64,000 bases of DNA from NCBI RefSeq assembly GCF_016056305.1, contig NZ_JAECZC010000093.1, positions 62,001 to 126,000 of the forward strand, written 5' to 3'. Under the pieces are notes generated by a model that saw nothing but the letters and a program-made list of their open reading frames with translations, had not been told where the DNA came from and did not search any database. Shown piece by piece: positions 46,491-55,361 of the stretch (position 1 is the stretch's first letter; each line of letters begins with the position of its first letter). This stretch comes from Amazonocrinis nigriterrae CENA67. Lineage in GTDB: Bacteria; Cyanobacteriota; Cyanobacteriia; Cyanobacteriales; Nostocaceae. Made by a program: the position numbers and the translations under genes.

Positions 46491-47384
46491 TTATTTCAGA
46501 TTTTTTTGCCAAAAAAGACACTGCTGCTGTTGCTCAGAAAGGTTTTGAGATAGTAAAACTAAATCTTTATGTGGCAGAGTAAAATTGATATAATTTAAAT
46601 CTTGTTTTCGTCTGGAAGTGTAATCAAAAAAGATAGTATATCTATCTGAAGCTTCAGGTGGCTTGCCTCTGTGGAAAATATTACCAGTAGAAGCAAAAAC
46701 TACTGTCCCAGAATTCCCTATGCATGATCTGTAATGAGTTGGTGATATAACTTTTTGCATAGTGCTGTTTTTAATATAACCATAAGTATATTTGAGAGAT
46801 TGAGCTACTTTTGCAGTTAAAGGTTGGGGAATATATTGAAACGGGCCTTCGCTTTCACCAATATCATTCAAATAAACTATAATTTTTAATACTTTCCGGT
46901 CTTCTGGATCTATATGCCAAAGCCTAGAACCTATTTCTAATTTATTAGCGATATCTCTACGAAAATATGCACCATGATATGCTATTGGTAGTTCGATATA
47001 ATGTTCTACTATATTCAGTAAACGTTGTTCTAATCCCCACAAAAAAATTTGGGGATGTTCCATCAATTGCGGGGAAGTAGCATGAATAACAAATTGATTT
47101 TTTTCAATAGAGTTATTGGCAGCCATTTTTACCATTAGGTTTTTTGCTGAATCAATAAGTTGTAAACTAGATAAAATACCTAAATCATCTAATGAAGTAA
47201 TTACAACTCCTTCATTTTTAATTTTCTCAACTAATTTCAGGTCGTCTTGGGAAATAGTCGGCAGGTAGTTTTTATGATTTTCCACTGCTATTTGATATGC
47301 AATATCAGCTTGATGTTGCACAAATGGGATTTGATTAATTTTTTTGATAACTCTTCTTCGTATTTTTTGCCAGACCATATGCAT
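46491..47384 (-). CDS. 2-oxoglutarate/Fe(II) dioxygenase, phytanoyl-CoA hydroxylase-like
   Basis: 297 residues. Fe ligands H157 and D159 (LWHIDPED) and distal H238 (NIFHRGKPP), plus R248 (SDRYTIFF) for 2-oxoglutarate. The order HxD...H...R and the strand GTVVFASTGNIFHRG are those of the phytanoyl-CoA dioxygenase family, which in bacteria often acts on natural products or small metabolites. Two ATGs (47384 and two codons later) are possible. The protein is cytoplasmic. Converges with the RTX gene. Substrate unknown. Confidence 0.8.
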   Translation of the reverse strand: MHMVWQKIRRRVIKKINQIPFVQHQADIAYQIAVENHKNYLPTISQDDLKLVEKIKNEGVVITSLDDLGILSSLQLIDSAKNLMVKMAANNSIEKNQFVIHATSPQLMEHPQIFLWGLEQRLLNIVEHYIELPIAYHGAYFRRDIANKLEIGSRLWHIDPEDRKVLKIIVYLNDIGESEGPFQYIPQPLTAKVAQSLKYTYGYIKNSTMQKVISPTHYRSCIGNSGTVVFASTGNIFHRGKPPEASDRYTIFFDYTSRRKQDLNYINFTLPHKDLVLLSQNLSEQQQQCLFWQKNLK

Positions 47385-47706
47385 ACATTTATTCTTTGCT
47401 CCACATATTATGTATTTAGATAACTGGAAAATATCAATTTTTTAGAAGCTATTCATAATTGAATGTAGCTGAATTTACTCCCAAAATTAGGCTTGTTTTG
47501 TCACTTAATCAAGATAGTTAATTGACTTTTAAAAAAAATCTTACTTGAGTTATATTTTTATTAAAAAATACTTATAACTCTGTTGTTTATAAAACTTATT
47601 GCCAAAAATATTTGAAATAAAAAGGTTGAGAACTATGCTTTTGACATCACCTGATTCTCAATCCTTTTTTGTATTACTTTCAAAAGTAACTATTTATATT
47701 ACTCAG
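47385..47706. other. Gap between two minus-strand genes
   Basis: 322 bp, AT-rich; holds a strong bidirectional terminator hairpin (separate entry) and the promoter region of the dioxygenase. No gene. Confidence 0.5.
47620..47670 (-). terminator. Terminator of the O-methyltransferase gene (bidirectional)
   Basis: AAAGGTTGAGAA ... TTCTCAATCCTTTTTT: a 12-bp arm with one mismatch, loop of about 20 nt, and T-runs on both strands. It lies 37-87 bp after the minus-strand methyltransferase stop. Confidence 0.65.
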
Positions 47707-48384
47707 TTATAGTATGTCTTCAGTTCGCTTGAGTGCTAAAGTCAGCCCATCTCCAATAGGCACAAGAGACAGCGTTACCCGGTCATCATCATGTAACTTT
47801 TTGTTAAGCGCACGGATAGCTTGGGTACTTTCGTCTTGAATTTGGGGATTGGCAACTCGTCCAGACAATAAGACATTATCAATAGCAATCAATCCACCCG
47901 GACGCAATAGTTGCAGCGATCGCTCATAATAGCCATCATAATTTTCTTTATCAGCATCGATAAAGGCAAAATCAAACGTCCCAGCTTGACCATCTGCCAA
48001 TAGTGCATCTAAAGTTTCCAAGGCTGGTGCTAATCGCAGGTCTATTTTATCGGCAACCCCTGCTTGCTGCCAATATTGCCGAGCGATCGCAGTAAATTCT
48101 TCACTGACATCACAAGCAACAATCTTGCCATCAGCGGGTAACGCCAAAGCTACAGAAAGGGAACTATAACCAGTAAATACCCCAAGTTCCAAGGTTTTTT
48201 TCGCACCTAAAAGTTGCACTAACAATCTCATAAACTGTCCTTGTTCCGGTGAAATCTGCATTCTGGCGCGAGGATGACTAGCAGTTTCTTGGCGCAACCT
48301 CCAAAGGATCTCCGGTTCCCGCACAGAAGTAGATAAAAGGTAGTCGTAAAGCTGAGAATCAAGATTAATCGTCTGTGATGACAT
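47707..48384 (-). CDS. Class I O-methyltransferase
   Basis: 225 residues of the caffeoyl-CoA/catechol O-methyltransferase (MdmC) family. SAM motif ELGVFTGYSSLSVALALP (about 66-83); metal site D143 (FIDADKENY), D169 and N170 (IDNVLLSGRV). It transfers a methyl group to catechol-type hydroxyls using Mg2+. The Synechocystis homologue is active on phenolic acids, from memory. Stand-alone gene with a terminator after it. ATG at 48384. Confidence 0.9.
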   Translation of the reverse strand: MSSQTINLDSQLYDYLLSTSVREPEILWRLRQETASHPRARMQISPEQGQFMRLLVQLLGAKKTLELGVFTGYSSLSVALALPADGKIVACDVSEEFTAIARQYWQQAGVADKIDLRLAPALETLDALLADGQAGTFDFAFIDADKENYDGYYERSLQLLRPGGLIAIDNVLLSGRVANPQIQDESTQAIRALNKKLHDDDRVTLSLVPIGDGLTLALKRTEDIL

Positions 48385-48451
48385 AGCTGATTAGAGAATT
48401 GAACACATCTACCGCTATACTATCGCTGGAGAGTGAAATATCGGAAATAAC

Positions 48452-48859
48452 ATGGTGCGGCTCGTTTTTACAGCAATTTTGCTGGTACTATTGACAGCTT
48501 GTGGCAGTATTGGACTACTACCGACTAGCCAGTTAGTGCAAAAAGCGATCGCACTTCAGTTATCGCTAACCCAACAGCAACTCAGCCAACAAGTAAATCT
48601 AGACTTTCGAGGATTGGAAATCAAACGGCTAGCAATTACCCAAGAACAACCTCTAACCATTGAAAATTTACCCGCTTTCCGTGTTCGCGGAAATTATGAC
48701 TTAATTGTCAAGCTACCTCAAAGACAGTTGACGCAACCGCAACAACCATTCGACCTTTACCTGCAAATTCAGCAAGAAGGTAAAACTTGGCGCTTGCTAC
48801 TTCCAGATAAAGGTAGTAAAGATAATCAACGTATCTGGCGTAGCTATATGATTGAATAA
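48452..48859 (+). CDS. Small predicted lipoprotein
   Basis: 135 residues. Lipobox LLTAC at about 13-17 after a short hydrophobic segment, so Cys17 would be lipidated. Following helix TSQLVQKAIALQLSLTQQQLS, then a compact mixed domain (VNLDFRGLEIKRLAITQEQPLT ... FDLYLQIQQEGKTWRLL). Conserved in cyanobacteria as far as I recall, but function is unknown. Divergent from the methyltransferase gene, with 67 bp between the starts. Confidence 0.75.
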   Translation: MVRLVFTAILLVLLTACGSIGLLPTSQLVQKAIALQLSLTQQQLSQQVNLDFRGLEIKRLAITQEQPLTIENLPAFRVRGNYDLIVKLPQRQLTQPQQPFDLYLQIQQEGKTWRLLLPDKGSKDNQRIWRSYMIE

Positions 48860-48872
48860 GGGACTGATAGAA

Positions 48873-48903
48873 TTTTGGATTTTGGATTTTGGATTTTGGA
48901 TTG
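48873..48903. repeat. ATTTTGG heptamer array
   Basis: Four copies of ATTTTGG shortly after the lipoprotein gene. Confidence 0.85.
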
Positions 48904-48992
48904 CAGAAAAGTTATTGAATAAGCTTTTGGGTATTCTATCTGTCACAATCATTGATAACACAAATAAAAAATATTCCATTGTAATTTTTCAT

Positions 48993-49166
48993 CTCTAAGA
49001 GGATGTTTGGAAAGTAGAAAAGTATACTAAGAACCCCACTTCCATTCCTCTCCCCCACAGGGAGAGAGGCTTTGAAAGCCCCATTCCCTCGTAGGGAAGG
49101 GGGTAGGGGGGTTAGGTTTTTTAGGCTTTGATGTTAGCAATAATACTTTTCAAACAACCTCTAAGA
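48993..49166. mobile_element. 174-bp MITE-like element
   Basis: Terminal inverted repeats CTCTAAGAGGATGTTTGG and CTTTTCAAACAACCTCTAAG (about 20 of 24 match) with internal C/G-rich hairpins and no coding capacity. TCA is present on both sides, a possible 3-bp target duplication of the TNA type used by IS1031-group elements. No transposase is nearby. Confidence 0.7.
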
Positions 49167-49335
49167 GTCACCAGTCATCAGTTATAGTCTTCAATCAACA
49201 ACTTCAAGCGGGATAATTGGTTTTTGAAATTTCCCCAACTAGGATGTGCAACTAGAAAAAGCATCACAACCATTTCCGTATAAATAAAGACAGCTAGTCA
49301 TGATCGAGGTGATAGTTTCACCGGAGGTAGGTAAT

Positions 49336-50109
49336 ATGTATTTCAGCCTATTGATCAGTTCCGTGACGGGAATTGTAGTTGTAGTGCTACTAGCTTTTGG
49401 ATTATTGCAATGGTTGCACATACCCGCAGGTAACTTTCTTGACTGGGTAATTGGTGGTGCAAGTTTTTGGTGGTTATTGGTGATTGTAACTGTACCTTGG
49501 AATGTGCATTTTCAAGCCAAAGAAGTGTTAGCAGAAGCAGCACAGTCGGCTGAGAAAGGCATTCCTGTAGATGAAAAACAAGTAAAATATGTCAATTTGT
49601 TGGCAAAGCGATCGCTCTGGGTTGCCATTGCCTTACACTTATTTTCAGCCGTTGGACTTTATACCCTCGCTGCCACTGGTATTAGTGCTGTAGGATATAT
49701 TAGTTCTGGTGCAGCTTTGTTGTTAACCGTTTTACGTCCAGCTATCCGTGCTTACGAATATTTATATGCACGGTTGACAATGATTCGTACTGAATGGAAA
49801 TATCCCCGTGAAGATATTGTAGAACTGCGCGATCGCTTCAATTCTTTAGAAGAGAAAGTCCGGCAAATAGAAGACCAACTTAATCCAGAACAACCTTATT
49901 CTTTAACTGCAACTCAACAACGTTTTAGCGAAGAAACTCGCCGAGAATTAGCTAAGATTACCGCAAGTTTAGAAGAATTACGAGCTACAAATCAAAGCGA
50001 ACATGAACGTTTGGGGAGAGAAGCAAAAAATGCGATCGCCCAACTTTCCACCGACGGACAATTTCTCGATCATGTCCGCGAAATTATTCGATTCTTTAAA
50101 ACAGCGTGA
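49336..50109 (+). CDS. Membrane protein with C-terminal coiled coil
   Basis: 257 residues from the ATG at 49336, chosen because GGAGG lies 9 nt before it; an ATG at 49300 lacks such a site. Two N-terminal membrane helices (about 2-24, 33-52), two more (about 92-135), then a long hydrophilic coiled coil (RDRFNSLEEKVRQIEDQL, ELAKITASLEELRATNQ). The coiled coil suggests oligomerisation or a cytoplasmic anchoring role. Family not recognised. Confidence 0.72.
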   Translation: MYFSLLISSVTGIVVVVLLAFGLLQWLHIPAGNFLDWVIGGASFWWLLVIVTVPWNVHFQAKEVLAEAAQSAEKGIPVDEKQVKYVNLLAKRSLWVAIALHLFSAVGLYTLAATGISAVGYISSGAALLLTVLRPAIRAYEYLYARLTMIRTEWKYPREDIVELRDRFNSLEEKVRQIEDQLNPEQPYSLTATQQRFSEETRRELAKITASLEELRATNQSEHERLGREAKNAIAQLSTDGQFLDHVREIIRFFKTA

Positions 50110-50636
50110 AGAGTTCCCTGTTCCTTTTTTGTTACCTTCGGCAGAGAATAATCTCAAACCCCTATTTTTACGTCTCTTTTCAACCAAAAACAGTGAATTA
50201 AAAACTTAGTAAAATTTTTTTACAATTCGGAATCTAAAGTCCTTATACATCAGGCGGATAAACACTGAAACAACCGCAAGCTGCACTGAGGATAAAAACC
50301 AGAGTCAACTCAGAATCAAAGCTAATTATAATATCATCTTTCCGGCAAGTTTGAACCTACACTCTGATATACGTCTGGTATATAGCAGTTAGGCACTTAT
50401 TAAATTAATCTTAAATGTTTGCTTAACTGTCTTAACTGTCTTAACTGTCCTTGCATTTGCATAAAAAATGTAATAACGTGTTGAACAGAGTTTTCAGTAA
50501 TGCCCGCTAGGGCGTGTCATCAATTAGCTTCGGTGGAGCAAGTGCCACCGACAGTTCGTATTCAAACAGTAAGTAAATGCTTTTAACTGCTTTGTTTGCT
50601 GTGAGTAGATTTTGTCGAGCAGAGAAGAAGTAAACC
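50110..50636. other. 527-bp gap
   Basis: Three tandem copies of CTTAACTGT near 50430. At about 50510-50530 the phrase GGGCGTGTCATCAATTAGC resembles the end of some Nostoc insertion sequences, but I see no partner end or transposase. No gene. Confidence 0.4.
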
Positions 50637-51395
50637 ATGACAAGCACGCTGGCATATAACGTGGAAAAGCAGTTAAGCTTTTCCGGTTCGCACATAGATG
50701 CAAAATACGTTGAAAATGTGAATAATTATTACATTAACAACGAAACCATTGTAATCAACCCCCACATGTGGGATGTATCCGTTGGCCAGCCCGTTAGAAA
50801 TATTATTCCTGCTTTCTCCTCAACTATCCTTAAAGACATAACCATTGAGAAGGCTCAAGCACTGATATTGATCGAAGTCAAAGACACCACCAATATCGGG
50901 AATATTATTTTGGAACAGGGTTGGTTTCTATTAGGCGATACTATTGAAGATTCGCCTAGTAATGGCAATACAAGCGAATTACCTTACCCCAAGAATACAC
51001 CTCTATGGAAATCGCCACAAGATGACGCGGGTATTGTAGAGATTGACCCGTATTACATGACAAGGCAAGCACAGACGCCAGGTCAAAAGCAAAGCTTTGT
51101 CGTTAAACTCAACTTATGGTTTGCCCCCTCACACACCAATTGTTTCATACACAACAAGCATGACTTTATCGAAATCCACACAGAGATATTCGGTACTGGC
51201 AGAATGCAGAAGTTCAAAGCTCAAGATTATGGCACTCTCTACGAAGACATGTTGATGAGTCCAGGCTTCACAACTGTTGTGCCATTTTGTCAAGTTGAAG
51301 AAAACAACCAATACATTTATCCGTGGCATCAATATTACGCAGATACAGATTGCATTTGGATGGCAATAGAATATCACCCGTTGGCTAAAGCTTAA
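50637..51395 (+). CDS. Cupin-like protein of unknown function, next to glucan lyase
   Basis: 252 residues, soluble, no signal peptide. A metal-binding cluster is visible in the C-terminal half: H172, H175, E179 and H181 in NKHDFIEIHTEIFGTG, and H231 in PWHQYYAD, followed by WMAIEYH (H247). The sequence HTEIFGTGRMQKF is distinctive and has the look of a cupin barrel. The following gene (194 bp, same strand) is a probable alpha-1,4-glucan lyase. Cupin domains occur in aldos-2-ulose dehydratase/ascopyrone tautomerase of the anhydrofructose pathway, so conversion of 1,5-anhydrofructose is a reasonable hypothesis. This is inference from neighbourhood and motif shape. Confidence 0.6.
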   Translation: MTSTLAYNVEKQLSFSGSHIDAKYVENVNNYYINNETIVINPHMWDVSVGQPVRNIIPAFSSTILKDITIEKAQALILIEVKDTTNIGNIILEQGWFLLGDTIEDSPSNGNTSELPYPKNTPLWKSPQDDAGIVEIDPYYMTRQAQTPGQKQSFVVKLNLWFAPSHTNCFIHNKHDFIEIHTEIFGTGRMQKFKAQDYGTLYEDMLMSPGFTTVVPFCQVEENNQYIYPWHQYYADTDCIWMAIEYHPLAKA

Positions 51396-51589
51396 ACTCA
51401 GTAACTTGATTGAGGGAGATTGCTTTCCTAATTTTGACATGGCGATCGCTAACACCAAGCAAATCTTTTGTCCTTGGCTCCCACAGATTACACAAATTAA
51501 TCTTGAGAGTCCAAGGTAGAAATTTCAGCTAGATTTACCTCAGTTAGTCTTGCAGACAAATTCCTTTAATATCACGAGAGGTTTACTAT

Positions 51590-54500
51590 ATGTCAGGGCC
51601 AATTTTATCTGATGTCTACAAGTTCGTTACAGTCGAAGAATATTTCAACAACATCAAAAGCTGGCAAACTCTTAAGAAAGCCTCTTCTTATCAATACATA
51701 GACCAAGAACAAACACTCATACTTGAGTTTCAAAACAGCAATGGCAATACCTGTGCCATGCTGCTTCAGTTCGTTCAGAATGATACCTTCCGGGTTCGTT
51801 TCAACCCCAAAAAACGCAAAGAAGATTACAGCAATAACAACACTCGTGCGTTAGTCCAAAACACCTTCACTGAGTTAAAGGACGCAGCACAGCAGGGAGA
51901 TGAAGAGTTTTATATAGATTACGAAGACAAAGGTGGTTACGGCTGCATACTAACTACAAAAAAGCAGCAAAATAATGAAGCTATCATGCAGGTAGTAGTT
52001 ACCACAGATCCATTCCAAATTAATGTGATTAACTGTGAACCGGACGGCACTACCTTTAAAGTATGGGAGACATCACTACCTGGGATATTGTACACTCCCA
52101 ACGGCAATGACGATTATGCCATTATCCAGTCTGTGGATAAACCTGCACCAGCCAAATATATTGGCTTTGGCGAACAAGGTGGTAAATCACTATGCCGCAA
52201 TAGTGGGCAACTAAACTATTTCAATTTCGATAACATGCGGTACCGGCAGGTCTATAATTACGGCCCCTTAGACGGACGGGAACCGCTTTACCACTCAGAA
52301 CCGTTTTTCATTGAATTTAACGGTGTTCCTGAAAAAGATTGCGTCACTGGCATATACGTTGACAACCGCGGTCAAGTCCTGATGGATATTGGCTACCAGA
52401 ACTCCAGTCACTATCTGGTTGGTACTCGCTTCGGCGACCTTGACTATTATTTCTTCATGGCAGACACTCCAGCAGAGTTGATAGAGAGCTTTACTGAGAT
52501 TGTCGGGCGATCGCGGCTAAAACCCAGATGGGCTTTAGGATATCACCAAGGATGCTATGGATATGAAGACCGGGGCGCTTTGGAATGGACTGTTCGCAAG
52601 CATCGTGACTACCAAATTCCCCTCGACGGTCTCCATGTGGATGTAGACGTACAGGATAACTATCACACCTTCACCATTAATACACAGAAGTTTCCTGATC
52701 CCAAAGGCATGTTTGCCACTTTAAAAGCGCAGGGTGTGAAGTGTAGCACGAACATTACCCCAATTATTAGCAGCAACCAGAAAACGCCATACAAATCCTA
52801 CACCGAAGGTATAGAAAAGGGCTATTTTGTCAAAGATAAGCGCTTCTTCGGTGATCTCAATCTGAGCAACCCTGAAGACCTGAACAAAGGTTACAGCTAC
52901 CAGAATTACGATCCACCTGGACAGCAAAGCGTTTTCTTCGCACACGACCCAGAACACAACGCCAATACGGGCAATCCTTATATTGGGGAAGTTTACTACG
53001 GAAATGACCGACATACAGGTCTAGAAATGGGTACCCCCGGTCATTACCCCGATTTAGGACGGCAAGAAGTGCGTGATTGGTGGGGTAAGCAATATCAATA
53101 TCTCTATGATATGGGACTGGAAATGGTTTGGCAGGACATGACAACACCTGCGATCCGTTCTCGTCGTGGGGATATGCGGGGCTTCCCCTTCCGATTGTTG
53201 GTTACTGACGACTCTATTGTGGGAGAACAACCCAAGCTGACGCCAGCCATTAAGGTGTGGAACTTGTATTCATACAATCTCCACAAAGCGACCTACTACG
53301 GCCTCAACAGCCTTGTCTACTCAGACCAGTCAGATAAACCAGGACAGCGCCGCAAGGATCGTAACTTCATCGTCGGGCGCGGTAGTTTCACCGGCGCACA
53401 CCGCTTTGCCGCATTGTGGACAGGGGACAACTCTTCGACCTGGGATTTCTTGAAGATGAACGTGTCTCAAGTGATGTCACTTGGTATGACTGGCGTTACC
53501 ATCTGCGGACAAGATGTCGGCGGCTTTGAACAAGAGAACGACCAACAACGCTGGGTCGGCCCAGAACTGTTTATCCGTTGGGTTGCTGCGGGAGCTTTCC
53601 TACCCTGGTTCCGCAACCATTACATGCGTAAGGGACGGAAAGAGTTCCAAGAAATCTTCATGTACGAAGAATGGTTTAAGCAAAATTGGGGTGGTAACCT
53701 ACCAGAACCGCAATATCTGTACCGCGCAGTTTTACCTGCCTGTAAGTATTACATTGAATTGCGGTATCGCCTGCTTCAGGTCTTCTATGATGCCATGTTT
53801 GAGAACACCTATGATGGGTTGCCCATCTGCCGCCCGATGTTCCTCAACGACCCGCAAGACAAGGCGCTCTACAACGACAAAATCGCCTTCCTTGATGACC
53901 AGTTCTTTGTCCGCCACGATATCCTCGTCGCTCCAGTTCTAGATCCGCAGTCAGCTAGTAACGGCTACGGCAAACGCGATATTTATCTACCCGCTGGCAG
54001 CAACTGGTATACTTTTAAAGACAACAAACAGCCCCTTGATGCTCCTGTCGATGGTGGGACTACTATCCGCGGTTTTGATGCTAGTCTCAGTGGCGACCCC
54101 AAACACATTCCCTTTATCGTTCCCATCTACGTGCGAGCAGGTGCTATCATACCCACTATAGAGGTTGAACAATATGTCGGAGAGCGGAACAGCAAAGGTT
54201 TGCTCAATCCCATCACGCTGAATATCTATCCCGGTGAAAGTGGTCAATACACCATGTACTTGGATGATGGCGTCAGCCGTGCTTCTGAACCCAAGGAGTC
54301 AGCTATATACGATAATGATGACCTGGCTAACAGTGAATATCGTGAGGTACTAATTACCCACAACAAAACTGGTTCAACACGCCAGATTATCGTAGAGCGT
54401 AAACATGACAACTATCAGCCCAAAGAAGACTTTTTCTTCGTAGCGATCCTGCACGATCCGTCTGAAACCACAGGCAATTCAGGCGCATTGAAGAAGATCA

Positions 54501-54676
54501 CACTAAACGGGCAAGAGGTTGGTTTAATTTCAGGCGGCAACCCTGATGATCGGGCGCATAGGCTAAGCGGTTCAAAAAGCAATGCCTGGTACTACAACGA
54601 AAACATCAGAATCAGTTTCGTTAAGGTGTTTGATAACAGTTCCTCGATCAAAATACAGGCAGAATACAATGCGTGA
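51590..54676 (+). CDS. GH31 enzyme, probable alpha-1,4-glucan lyase
   Basis: 1028 residues, near the length of red-algal and fungal glucan lyases and longer than bacterial alpha-glucosidases (about 800). GH31 nucleophile D516 sits in EMVWQDMTTPA; hydrolases have W-x-DMNE here, whereas the lyases have WQDMTxPA. Acid D613 is in TGDNSSTWDFL. Further blocks that I recall from the algal lyases are matched: GLHVDVDVQDNYHTFT, YPDLGRQEVRDWWG, GQDVGGF and AGAFLPWFRNHYMRKG. Expected reaction: release of 1,5-anhydro-D-fructose from non-reducing ends of alpha-1,4-glucan (EC 4.2.2.13), with glycogen a natural substrate. No signal peptide. The upstream cupin-like gene may act on the product. Hydrolase activity is not fully excluded. 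Confidence 0.82.
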   Translation: MSGPILSDVYKFVTVEEYFNNIKSWQTLKKASSYQYIDQEQTLILEFQNSNGNTCAMLLQFVQNDTFRVRFNPKKRKEDYSNNNTRALVQNTFTELKDAAQQGDEEFYIDYEDKGGYGCILTTKKQQNNEAIMQVVVTTDPFQINVINCEPDGTTFKVWETSLPGILYTPNGNDDYAIIQSVDKPAPAKYIGFGEQGGKSLCRNSGQLNYFNFDNMRYRQVYNYGPLDGREPLYHSEPFFIEFNGVPEKDCVTGIYVDNRGQVLMDIGYQNSSHYLVGTRFGDLDYYFFMADTPAELIESFTEIVGRSRLKPRWALGYHQGCYGYEDRGALEWTVRKHRDYQIPLDGLHVDVDVQDNYHTFTINTQKFPDPKGMFATLKAQGVKCSTNITPIISSNQKTPYKSYTEGIEKGYFVKDKRFFGDLNLSNPEDLNKGYSYQNYDPPGQQSVFFAHDPEHNANTGNPYIGEVYYGNDRHTGLEMGTPGHYPDLGRQEVRDWWGKQYQYLYDMGLEMVWQDMTTPAIRSRRGDMRGFPFRLLVTDDSIVGEQPKLTPAIKVWNLYSYNLHKATYYGLNSLVYSDQSDKPGQRRKDRNFIVGRGSFTGAHRFAALWTGDNSSTWDFLKMNVSQVMSLGMTGVTICGQDVGGFEQENDQQRWVGPELFIRWVAAGAFLPWFRNHYMRKGRKEFQEIFMYEEWFKQNWGGNLPEPQYLYRAVLPACKYYIELRYRLLQVFYDAMFENTYDGLPICRPMFLNDPQDKALYNDKIAFLDDQFFVRHDILVAPVLDPQSASNGYGKRDIYLPAGSNWYTFKDNKQPLDAPVDGGTTIRGFDASLSGDPKHIPFIVPIYVRAGAIIPTIEVEQYVGERNSKGLLNPITLNIYPGESGQYTMYLDDGVSRASEPKESAIYDNDDLANSEYREVLITHNKTGSTRQIIVERKHDNYQPKEDFFFVAILHDPSETTGNSGALKKITLNGQEVGLISGGNPDDRAHRLSGSKSNAWYYNENIRISFVKVFDNSSSIKIQAEYNA

Positions 54677-55361
54677 ACTACCTACGCTAACCCTTAATCG
54701 GGTATAGCGTGGGCTTGCTGCCCAACAGATAGGGTACTAGCAAATTTCCTGCATCCTGTATTAACTCCCCAAGAATGGGAATGGTTACAGGAGTATGAAC
54801 CAGTCACAGAACTAGTAGCTGTCTAATTATTCTCACACATGCGATCGCACTCTTATCTATAACCAGTGCGATCGCTATTTTGTCTTTTTATTCACCAATT
54901 ACAAATACTAATGTTAATAAACAATAAGGCTTTCTTTTCAGAAAGTTAAAATCAGTTGACACACATCTATCCCAAGATATAAGTTTTACATAGCCTAAAA
55001 AGATTGATAATTGATGGTTCTTAACAAAAGGAGAACTACGCTCCCACAGAGTATTATCTCTGTCAGTCAATAGGCATACATTCTGAGATTTCAGTAGAGC
55101 GAAAATTTTTGTAAGTTGACGAAATATTAAGGGTTTGCAGCGACTATTCTGGAACTGGTCAGAGCGATCGCCTGCCTCACCAGGAGAACTCATCTACAAA
55201 CCTATTGCTTTTTAAGCAGATGATATGGTCATTCTGGCGGATTGTATACGCTCGCTCAAATGTACGGTTACTAAGGCTTTGAGAAATCTTTTCGATCTAC
55301 TGAAGTCATATGAAGTTGATGGTTAAAGTTCAATTCACAGTTACAAAAAGATTTATAAGAA
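54677..55361. other. 685-bp gap after the glucan lyase
   Basis: Around 54726-54825 the plus strand reads ...ANFLHPVLTPQEWEWLQEYE, then PVTELVAV and stop, without a start codon: a likely 3' scrap of a lost gene. Two HIP1 sites (about 54842, 54870). Nothing else is supported. Confidence 0.4.

Noticed and set aside
54726-54825. Possible gene ending PVTELVAV
   Set aside because: No start codon or ribosome-binding site; treated as a decayed fragment.
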